Part shown: positions 24,985 to 32,390 of the stretch, piece by piece
How the letters are laid out: the number at the start of each line of letters is the position of its first letter
Numbering within the stretch: the stretch's first letter is position 1
Assembly (NCBI GenBank): GCA_021792135.1
Contig: JAJYVF010000004.1
Span: 62,001 to 126,000, forward strand
Direction: 5' to 3'
DNA: 64,000 bases
From: Acidobacteriota bacterium
GTDB lineage: Bacteria; Acidobacteriota; Terriglobia; Terriglobales; Acidobacteriaceae
The notes under the pieces: generated by a model
What the model was told of the DNA's origin: nothing
The model's input: only the letters and a program-made list of their open reading frames with translations
The model's database searches: none
Program-made: the position numbers and the translations under genes

Positions 24985-27576
24985 TTAGGCGTTTTCCACC
25001 AGTTGCGGAATACGCGTGTCATCGAAGAGAAGGGTGCGCTGTCCCGTGTACTGCCACAGGAATAGCCACTTCTCTCCAGTTGAGCCATCCGCATTCTCGA
25101 TACGCTCGACCAGATAAGCTCTCTGCTGGTCATCAAATCGGACGTATCCGTTGACGGTTTCCGGCATCCGCACAGGCACACTTACGCCGTTGGTTTGCCG
25201 GGCAAACGCATCAACGATTTCCTGCGGAAAGGCGTGAAAGAGTACAGCTCCGGTGCCCTCGCCATTTGAGATGACGGTGTTCAGCGCCTGAGCCCAGCCG
25301 TTTCGATTCTCGACCTTTCCCTGAGCCCAGTAGTGCAGCCAGAGGTGAAGATCGCGGAAACGCTTCCGGGAGTACTCTTCGTTTTTCCAGAATGCGGCCT
25401 GGGCCTTGTTCCGTGCTTCCCATGCGGCGCTCCGGAGCTTCTTGTCCTCGCACTGGCGCATCTCATTCCACTGCGCCTGTGTGGCTTCAAGGGCGTCCTT
25501 GAATGGTTGTGCTTCGTCCAGGATCTGGTGCACAACGTCTCCGTAGATCGAGTTAACGAGTTGGCATTCCGTGAACATCTGTTCGGTATAGACGTTCCCC
25601 TCAAAGAGTCCGCGGAAGTCCTCGATGTTCCTCTTTTCTTCGAAGACGTCGCCCAATTCCTTGCGAAGGTAGTTGTACAGTCTGCCGACTTTGTCGGTGC
25701 CTGCAACTTCGAGGTACATGGGCAGATCGGTTACACGCGTCGCCTGTTTCAACTGCAGCCAGGGGGCGTCGGCAACCTCTCCACGAATCCGGTCCACTGC
25801 CTCTTCTTCGACCTTGACGCCCCACTTCAGCGCATCGAGAGCATTCTGCAGCTGAACGGCGAGTTCGTCGGACTCCCGAACCCGTCCCGCGGCGTTACAG
25901 GAGGTCTTGAGATTGGTGATAGCGCCAATGCTGTACCTCCCGCTTCCGCGAGCGTTCATTGCAACATGTTCCAGATTCCACCAGAGTGCGTGGGCCTTCC
26001 TGGTCTTGTTTTTTCCCGTATTCTTCTCGCCGGCATCGAATTGACATTCGGCTGCAAACCGTCCTTCGACGAATTTCGGGAACATGTCGGAAGGAATGGC
26101 GCAGACGGTGTCGAAGTCGAAGTCTCCCCCATTGCGTTTCGCGGTTTCCGAGTGGAGGATGTACGCTCCATCCATTCGAAGCTGCCGCTCAAGGATGTGG
26201 GTGACGAGATAATCCGGGAGGTTGTTCGATCCCAATGCCTGTTTGAACATTGGGACGAGTTCGATGTCGCTGAGATGCCGAACCGGAAGCAAATCACGTT
26301 CGGATCGCACCGGGTAGCGGACGCACAGACTCCGATCCGCGTTCAGCGAGTTGATGGCCCCGTCCCGCGGTAACCAATCGGAGGCCGCAAGGATCTTGCC
26401 CTCATGCTCGATGAGTATCCCATCATCTACCAGCGCAAACGAGGGCAGAAAGAAGCCGCCGCTCACCAGCATCCGGTAGATCTTACGTGCGAATTTCCGG
26501 TTGAGATGGTTGAGGACATGAGGGATTCGAATGGCAATTCCACTCTTGTCCGCCATCAGCACAGCGTCAACCGGATCCCAGGCTTCGATCTCAGTCTCTG
26601 ACTCCCGATCCAAAGCTTCCGGGTCAAAACTGGTATCGTCCAGCTTGATGTCCAGGTTCGGAACCTCGGATTTTCCAAGGAGCTTCAACAGGCCGCTGTA
26701 GTCGCCGGTGTCGAATGCCTTGGTGATGGATCGGATATTTTCGATCCCTTTGACCTTGATTTCGGTTTCAAAGGATTCGAGCGATGCGTTCTCAACGAGA
26801 GATGCGCTCGATGAGAACTCCGATTGTTTCGACCACTGCCGGAAGCCGAGCACTGCCTGACCATTGAATAGACGGCCCGACGTGCGCAGCTTGGGAAGGA
26901 GTCGAACGGGTTCCTTGAGTTCTGGTTTGCAGGCGCTTTCAGGGAGAATCATGTCCACTTCGAGAAGATCTGCGGCATGATCGCTGAAAGGTTTGACCGC
27001 ACCCTTGAACTGAAGTTTGTCGCCAAGCGTGTAGCCCAACCGGAACTGGGTGAACCAGGTCGGGAGAAGCTGCGCTTTGCGGTAGAGGGATTTGCGAAGC
27101 CAGCCGCGGCAGTCGTTGGTTCCAAGGACGTGATCCTTGACAACCGCGACGCGAAGATCGGCCTCCTCCAGAATGACTCTGCAATCCGAGATCAGGATGG
27201 AGAAGTACGTCACCATTGCTTCTGGCCAGCGCTGGTAACGTTTTGCAATCGCCTCGTGATGAGCTGCATCGACAAAGTAAAACCGAGTCTGCTTTGCCGA
27301 GCCGCTTACCCCTGCCAACTTGTACAAGATGCCTTCATGGTCGAAATTCTTCATGCGCTTTTCCACTTCGGCTTCTTCAAACGCTGACAGGTATTCAGGC
27401 GTGGTGACGCGCGCCACTCGGATCCCCGGATAGAGTCGTCCGATCAGCTTGTCCTTGAGCGTGTCTTCACGTCCCGGTTTGACGTCCTTACGGGTAACGA
27501 GTCCTGCTGCATCGATATCGAGTTCAAGAATTACTTCCCAATCGTCTGCAGTGTGCTGAATCGTGTACGTAGTCAT
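24985..27576 (-). CDS. Candidate two-barrel RNA polymerase of the QDE-1/YonO/RdRP class (863 aa)
   Basis: Four elements occur in the order and spacing of single-chain double-psi-barrel RNA polymerases. Residues 155-199 read DCRGWLRKSL...FTQFRLGYTLGDKLQFKGAV, with GDK...KG (185-192) like the lysine-bearing barrel. VRYPVRSERD (419-428) resembles the arginine strand before the second barrel. AYILHSETAKRNGGDFDFD (471-489) matches the metal-binding barrel, with DFDFD (485-489) for the canonical DFDGD. SIGAITN (549-555) and ALDALKWG (579-586) follow, as in RdRPs. The length is close to SPbeta YonO. The activity is inferred: RNA synthesis on single-stranded DNA or RNA. It is encoded inside the conjugation cluster, 81 bases upstream of a virB9-like gene, with a GAGGAG site before the ATG. 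Confidence 0.7.
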   Translation of the reverse strand: MTTYTIQHTADDWEVILELDIDAAGLVTRKDVKPGREDTLKDKLIGRLYPGIRVARVTTPEYLSAFEEAEVEKRMKNFDHEGILYKLAGVSGSAKQTRFYFVDAAHHEAIAKRYQRWPEAMVTYFSILISDCRVILEEADLRVAVVKDHVLGTNDCRGWLRKSLYRKAQLLPTWFTQFRLGYTLGDKLQFKGAVKPFSDHAADLLEVDMILPESACKPELKEPVRLLPKLRTSGRLFNGQAVLGFRQWSKQSEFSSSASLVENASLESFETEIKVKGIENIRSITKAFDTGDYSGLLKLLGKSEVPNLDIKLDDTSFDPEALDRESETEIEAWDPVDAVLMADKSGIAIRIPHVLNHLNRKFARKIYRMLVSGGFFLPSFALVDDGILIEHEGKILAASDWLPRDGAINSLNADRSLCVRYPVRSERDLLPVRHLSDIELVPMFKQALGSNNLPDYLVTHILERQLRMDGAYILHSETAKRNGGDFDFDTVCAIPSDMFPKFVEGRFAAECQFDAGEKNTGKNKTRKAHALWWNLEHVAMNARGSGRYSIGAITNLKTSCNAAGRVRESDELAVQLQNALDALKWGVKVEEEAVDRIRGEVADAPWLQLKQATRVTDLPMYLEVAGTDKVGRLYNYLRKELGDVFEEKRNIEDFRGLFEGNVYTEQMFTECQLVNSIYGDVVHQILDEAQPFKDALEATQAQWNEMRQCEDKKLRSAAWEARNKAQAAFWKNEEYSRKRFRDLHLWLHYWAQGKVENRNGWAQALNTVISNGEGTGAVLFHAFPQEIVDAFARQTNGVSVPVRMPETVNGYVRFDDQQRAYLVERIENADGSTGEKWLFLWQYTGQRTLLFDDTRIPQLVENA

Positions 27577-27806
27577 CGTTATCTCCTCACTCATCTGGCG
27601 CATCAGAAGGCTGAGAGACTGTGCTGAACCAGCTATGTCTCCAGACGCCCGGCGCCCACGTTTTGGGTGGGTGTTTACTGAGCCAGGCTTCAGGTGCCAA
27701 AGCTGGTCAGCGGAATTCCTCGCCACAGAAGTGACAAGGTTTCAAGAGAGGCAAACATCGACCGGATGTTCAGGCGCGTTTCCTCTTTGAATCCCGTTGC
27801 TGACCT

Positions 27807-28115
27807 TTACTGCCCTTGCTGCTTCAGCAGGGGCCGCTTCACCAAAATCGGAGTTCCCCCCTGTACTTCCGCTTCCACGCGATAGGACATGAGCACGTGG
27901 ATCATGCCCGATTGCTGGAATGCTTTGATCAATGCCTGATTTTCGTCGCCCGCTTCTTCACCGAGTTCGGGGCGTCCATTTTGCGCGCCGGCCTTGCTAA
28001 GAAAAAAACGTGGAGTGCCCTCGGCCGATTGCTTCGATTTCCGCGGCTTCTTTCGCCCTTCGGACGAAGCGGGCTCCGGTCTTTGCTCGGGTGACTTGGC
28101 GGTGGTTGTATCCAT
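27807..28115 (-). CDS. Small transfer-region protein (102 aa)
   Basis: The N-terminal half is disordered and basic (KSPEQRPEPASSEGRKKPRK). The C-terminal half looks folded (ALIKAFQQSGMIHVLMSYRV, PILVKRPLLKQQGQ). It starts 12 bases after the virB8-like stop with a short AAAGG ribosome site, so it is in that operon. No membrane segment is seen. Function unknown. It precedes the polymerase-like gene by 230 bases. Confidence 0.55.
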   Translation of the reverse strand: MDTTTAKSPEQRPEPASSEGRKKPRKSKQSAEGTPRFFLSKAGAQNGRPELGEEAGDENQALIKAFQQSGMIHVLMSYRVEAEVQGGTPILVKRPLLKQQGQ

Positions 28116-28127
28116 GGATTTGCCTTT

Positions 28128-28835
28128 CTACTGCTGTGAGTTCGCGGAGTCCTGCGCCGCCAGGATCTGATCTCTACGTTCTCCGTCAAGCTGGCGTTCG
28201 CTGTACCTCGAAATCCACAGCCCGTCCGGGTTGATCTTGGAGCGCTGATCGGCGACCAGCTGAATCTGGTACTCGCCAACGAAGTGATCTGTAGTCTCCA
28301 CGCCGTTGACCACGTGATGCACATCCTTGACGCCATAAGCGACATAAGTGAGGTATTGGCCGGGAACTTTGTCCAGCTCCCGAAGATGGAATACCGACTG
28401 AATCTGATCACTGTCGATCTGGCCCCTGGTATTCGCATCGGTTAGCGCCTTTCGTGTCATCCCGCGAAGGTTTTTCTCCATCATGTTGAGGCTGACAAGC
28501 CAGTGCTCGTCGACATTCGCAGGTGTGTAGTTGAGGTAGTTCGTGAGAAATCTCTGAACGAAGGCCTGGTTCAGAAATTCATCGTTGCCAGGCTGCACTG
28601 TAGCGGCAACTCTCTGCGGCGCATCGCTTCCGATAACCGTTGTCTCCCCTTGGGGACCGATTCGGATCACCGTATCCGGTCTCATCCGGACACAGATCGC
28701 GAAGACGACGGCGATCACTGTGCTCAGGAGCGACAGGACGGTGATTACCCACCACCGGTTGCGGCTCGCAATATCGGCGCCGTTGATGTCGTAGTACTCT
28801 GGGCGAATATCTTCTTCAGCGCTTTTCGTTGCCAT
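28128..28835 (-). CDS. VirB8/TrbF-like protein (235 aa)
   Basis: A short cytoplasmic N-terminus is followed by one membrane helix (WWVITVLSLLSTVIAVVFAI) and a periplasmic domain of about 185 residues (NDEFLNQAFVQRFLTNYLNY, YLTYVAYGVKDVHHVVNG, GEYQIQLVADQRSKINPDG), the layout of VirB8/TrbF/TraE proteins with an NTF2-like fold. VirB8 nucleates assembly of the secretion channel at the inner membrane. Its place between the virB6-like gene and the 102-residue gene supports the call, which rests on topology and context more than on sequence identity. Confidence 0.7.
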   Translation of the reverse strand: MATKSAEEDIRPEYYDINGADIASRNRWWVITVLSLLSTVIAVVFAICVRMRPDTVIRIGPQGETTVIGSDAPQRVAATVQPGNDEFLNQAFVQRFLTNYLNYTPANVDEHWLVSLNMMEKNLRGMTRKALTDANTRGQIDSDQIQSVFHLRELDKVPGQYLTYVAYGVKDVHHVVNGVETTDHFVGEYQIQLVADQRSKINPDGLWISRYSERQLDGERRDQILAAQDSANSQQ

Positions 28836-28868
28836 TCTTCTGCTCCTTTACCAAACCCGCATCAGGGA

Positions 28869-30647
28869 TCATTTCTGCTCGTCGCGTTTCTTTTCGTACG
28901 AACTGGTGAACTCAGTGCCGACCTTGCTTGCGGCATCCCGAGCGGTCGTGTTCGCGCGCTTCGCCGCGGATACTACAGCTGCACCAGCGTTCTGAACCCC
29001 GCTTCGGATCGTCTCGCCGGTCTCGACAGGATGGGTAACTGCATGTGCGACGGAGCTTCCCGCTTTACCCACGCTGGCCCCAGCATTGACAACTGCGCCC
29101 GCTACTGTTCCGGCTGCGGCTCCGAATCGGCCGGCGGTTTCGGTTGGGTGGGTTATCGCATCGGCGGCACTTCCAACTGCCTGGCTTGCTCGATAACCGC
29201 CCTTTACCGCACTCGATGCCGCAAAGCGTGCGATGTGATACGCGCCCCATGTCGATAAGCGGTAGGGAGAGATCGAAGGACGCTGGCTCGATGAACCGCG
29301 ACCGGCGCCACGGGCAGTCCCCTGGAGAGGAGCGGTCTTTCCTTGGCCGCCGGTGGACTGTCCTGCTCTTGCGGCGCCATTGGTGGCGGGCTGCGCAGTC
29401 GCCGGCGCACCCGCCGCGCGCTTACTTGCTGGTGGCTTTCCGGCCGCAACGCGCATACGCTCAGCGTGTTCTTCGGCCATGCTCGGGGAGGAATCTGAGA
29501 CAGAAGCCGCACCGGCTGAACGAGCTGCCGACATACTGTTCACCGTGCTTGCAGACGGCGCAGCAGGAGCGTTTTGTCCGGTCGCAGAGAGGCGCTGTTG
29601 CGGTGCCGGCTGATTTCCTGCTGCGCCTGCAAGTGTTCGCGCGGTTGAAGCGCCGATTGTCGATGAGGCTGTGGTACCTTGCCCGGAGGCGAGTCCCGCA
29701 GACGGCAGGCTGGCGCGTCCGGCTGCGACACCCGCCACTGCTCCTTCCGTTGCGGCAACGCCCGCCGTCAGCGCGGTCGCCGCCGCTCCCATCAATGCCG
29801 TCGCCGTCCCGCCAACTTCGCCTGAAACAATCCGCTTGGCAATGAACGGAATGACTGCGATGGCCAGCGAATAGATGATGCTGGCGAGACCGATCAGCAC
29901 TGATCCCTCAAGGTTCCCGAGAGCTCCTAGAAAGTCATTCTGGCTGAGCATCTGGCCGATCTGACCCATCTGGATGGCGTTCAACAACGCTCCAAAACCT
30001 GCGTAGAGGATGGCCCAGGCATTCCAGATGAACACATTCTCGGCGTAGGACTTCGCGAGCCGGTTCGTGGCCCCGAGCGGCAGGAGGGCGATAACGATCG
30101 GTCCGAAAATATAGAGGATGCTGCCGTAGAGAATATAGAAGAACCCGAAGATGGCGACGACCAGCGGGTAGAGCACATAGGCAACGATGATCAGCAGCGC
30201 ATCGATCAATGCCGGCAGATCGGCGGTGACCAGTCCCCACAGCTTTTGGAAGCCGACCTGATTGAATTGTGTCTTGAGGTCATTCGCCCAATTGTCGAAG
30301 AGATTCCCGGCGCCCGAGGCGTTATTGATCCAGTTGCTTGCATTGACGAATCCCTGGTTGATCGTCGTGAAGACGGCATGGTAGTTCATCACTACCACTG
30401 CCGTCGCAACGTACTTGATAAGATTGGTCCCCAGGCCGCGCACATCCCCGCCATGGAGAGCCGACTGATAGACCTGCCAGAGGAATCCGATGACCAGAAT
30501 GACGTAGGCGACGTTCTGCATGCCCGCGGTGATGCTCATCGCGTCGATCCCTGACACAGCCTGCGTCAGGAACCGCTCGAAGAGGTTCAGCTGCGTGCTT
30601 TGGAGGAAAGCAAGCGACAATACCGCGGGATGGAGAAGAGATGTCAT
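28869..30647 (-). CDS. VirB6/TrbL-like polytopic membrane protein (592 aa)
   Basis: Residues about 30-285 contain at least six membrane helices, among them VAYVILVIGFLWQVYQSAL, ALLIIVAYVLYPLVVAIFGF, GSILYIFGPIVIALLP and ASIIYSLAIAVIPFIAKRI. This is the VirB6/TrbL pattern for the inner-membrane channel component. The following 300 residues are an Ala/Gly/Ser-rich, low-complexity tail, presumably cytoplasmic or periplasmic. The gene lies between the virB5-like and virB8-like genes, the expected order. Confidence 0.85.
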   Translation of the reverse strand: MTSLLHPAVLSLAFLQSTQLNLFERFLTQAVSGIDAMSITAGMQNVAYVILVIGFLWQVYQSALHGGDVRGLGTNLIKYVATAVVVMNYHAVFTTINQGFVNASNWINNASGAGNLFDNWANDLKTQFNQVGFQKLWGLVTADLPALIDALLIIVAYVLYPLVVAIFGFFYILYGSILYIFGPIVIALLPLGATNRLAKSYAENVFIWNAWAILYAGFGALLNAIQMGQIGQMLSQNDFLGALGNLEGSVLIGLASIIYSLAIAVIPFIAKRIVSGEVGGTATALMGAAATALTAGVAATEGAVAGVAAGRASLPSAGLASGQGTTASSTIGASTARTLAGAAGNQPAPQQRLSATGQNAPAAPSASTVNSMSAARSAGAASVSDSSPSMAEEHAERMRVAAGKPPASKRAAGAPATAQPATNGAARAGQSTGGQGKTAPLQGTARGAGRGSSSQRPSISPYRLSTWGAYHIARFAASSAVKGGYRASQAVGSAADAITHPTETAGRFGAAAGTVAGAVVNAGASVGKAGSSVAHAVTHPVETGETIRSGVQNAGAAVVSAAKRANTTARDAASKVGTEFTSSYEKKRDEQK

Positions 30648-30653
30648 GGCGGA

Positions 30654-31553
30654 TCAATGCTGAGTTAAAGCACCGTTGATGAGTCCGTTGTTGTTCTGGT
30701 TATTGGCGGCTCCGAGCTTCGCGAGCTTGCTCTGGTTTGCGATGTCGATGCCGCGCGTACGCATCAATTCAGAGAGAGCCGCCTGGGTATAGGCGTTGGC
30801 TCGCACTACCCAGACATCTGCCTCCGCCTCAAGGATGGGCGCGCTCCCCGGCGCGGCTGCGGCGATCTGCTGCCCCATCTGGTCGGCTTCCGCCAGTTCC
30901 GCATCGGCAAGGGCATCGATCTCGATGGCGCGCTTCATGGCGTCCTGCGCCTGTGCATCGGTCATGTCGGCCATATTGCGGACCTCAGGAGAAGCCGCAT
31001 TCTGCGCCATCACGACGCCGTAGACGCTCTGAAATTGCGAGGACACTGATGGCACATTGCTGGCGTTACGGGACAGAAGCACCGATTCGAGACTCTGCGA
31101 TTGCGGTAGCGTCGCACTCGAAACATTCGTCCGGAACATGTTGCGAACTTGGGTGAACTGGTTCTCAAACTGGGTGACGGAGTTCTTCGCTTGATTGATT
31201 GCGGCAATCGGGTACACGACTTCTTGTTCGTACTGCGTGATGCTCTGCTGGGCCTGGTTGATGTCTTTGAGTGGCGCGGCGACAAACTTGCTCATCAGCG
31301 ATTCGACTTTCGACAGCGCCGCGACAATCGCCGCAATATCGATGCCGAACTGTCCGTGAGCAGCTGCCGGGAGAAAGAGTGAGACCAGGAGTGCGGCGCC
31401 AGCCACCTTGACCACGCCGGCGCGAAACCATTTCCGCCGGGGTTGCGAGGATGCGGTTGCTGCAGTTTTCGGGCACTCTTCGGCGGGCCGTTCGTTTTTG
31501 CGCCAGAAGAGCGGTTTCCTGATCTTGTCTGTGATGCGTTTGAGGTCTGCCAT
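30654..31553 (-). CDS. VirB5/TrbJ-like protein, downstream paralogue (299 aa)
   Basis: An N-terminal cytoplasmic stretch and a signal-like helix (VVKVAGAALLVSLFLPAAAHG) precede a long helical exported domain (INQAQQSITQYEQEVVYPIA, INQAKNSVTQFENQFTQVRN) typical of VirB5/TrbJ minor pilins. It starts 12 bases after the neighbouring virB5-like gene and shares its layout (ISSPSATLANPQQLE versus SSATLPQSQSLE), so the two arose by tandem duplication. VirB5 proteins sit at the pilus tip and contact recipient cells. Confidence 0.7.
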   Translation of the reverse strand: MADLKRITDKIRKPLFWRKNERPAEECPKTAATASSQPRRKWFRAGVVKVAGAALLVSLFLPAAAHGQFGIDIAAIVAALSKVESLMSKFVAAPLKDINQAQQSITQYEQEVVYPIAAINQAKNSVTQFENQFTQVRNMFRTNVSSATLPQSQSLESVLLSRNASNVPSVSSQFQSVYGVVMAQNAASPEVRNMADMTDAQAQDAMKRAIEIDALADAELAEADQMGQQIAAAAPGSAPILEAEADVWVVRANAYTQAALSELMRTRGIDIANQSKLAKLGAANNQNNNGLINGALTQH

Positions 31554-31565
31554 CCTATGCCTCCG

Positions 31566-32390
31566 TTACCGGTTGGTAAGTGCTCCCGAGATGAGCTGGT
31601 TGAGGTTGCCTGCCGCAGCGGCCCGGCGCTTCACGCGCACATTGTCGTGGGCGATGCGCCCCGCCTCCTGCCTTAACTCGGCGGCAAGCATCTTCTGCAT
31701 GAATGCCTGACATCGGAGATTAGCTACTTGGGCTTGTGCCGTCAGGTAGGGATTGGAACCGGGTGCGCTCACCGCAACCTGGTTTTCCATCTGATTGGCG
31801 GTCTGGAGAATCACATCCTCGCCCTGATCGGCGATCAGTGTCGTTTTCAAGTTCTCCTGCCCCAGAGCGTCGTCGATGTCCATCATGATTCGGTCCTGCG
31901 GTGCAGCATTGTTGACCAGTGGGATCGAACCGTAGTTGGTTGTGAAGCTGGCTTGGAGTGCCGACGTCTGGGCCGAAGACCGGCTATGAAGAATCGTCTC
32001 CAGCTGCTGCGGATTGGCGAGGGTGGCGCTGGGCGACGAGATTTGGAACACCTGAGTCATGTATCCGCGGTAGCTCGTAATCGAGTTTGAAACGAAACCG
32101 CGCGCCTGGTTCACAACCGCCAGCGGCCACACAACCTCCTGCCGCAGCTGCTGCATTTCCTGCGTCATTTCGTTGATGGATTTCAACGAGGAGCCCATGT
32201 CGTCCTGAATGGTGCCGAAGATTTCGTCGAAGACTCCGAAGATGCTGGCGTGGGCTTTGGTGGGCAACGCAAGCACAACGGAGACTGTGAGCAAAGCCGT
32301 GACGGCGTGTGCACGCCAGCTTCCACCGTTTCGGCGCACTGCCAGATCGTGTGTGTGTTCGGTTGTCTCTTGTTTCGTTATGTCTGTCAT
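31566..32390 (-). CDS. VirB5/TrbJ-like protein, upstream paralogue (274 aa)
   Basis: A signal-like segment (HAVTALLTVSVVLALPTKAHA) is followed by a helical exported part (EMTQEMQQLRQEVVWPLAVV, NQARGFVSNSITSYRGYMTQ). The start overlaps the virB4 stop by four bases (ATGA), so its synthesis is coupled to VirB4. The long helices and the position after virB4 fit VirB5/TrbJ. The tandem partner at 30,654 differs in its N-terminal charge and length. Confidence 0.7.
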   Translation of the reverse strand: MTDITKQETTEHTHDLAVRRNGGSWRAHAVTALLTVSVVLALPTKAHASIFGVFDEIFGTIQDDMGSSLKSINEMTQEMQQLRQEVVWPLAVVNQARGFVSNSITSYRGYMTQVFQISSPSATLANPQQLETILHSRSSAQTSALQASFTTNYGSIPLVNNAAPQDRIMMDIDDALGQENLKTTLIADQGEDVILQTANQMENQVAVSAPGSNPYLTAQAQVANLRCQAFMQKMLAAELRQEAGRIAHDNVRVKRRAAAAGNLNQLISGALTNR

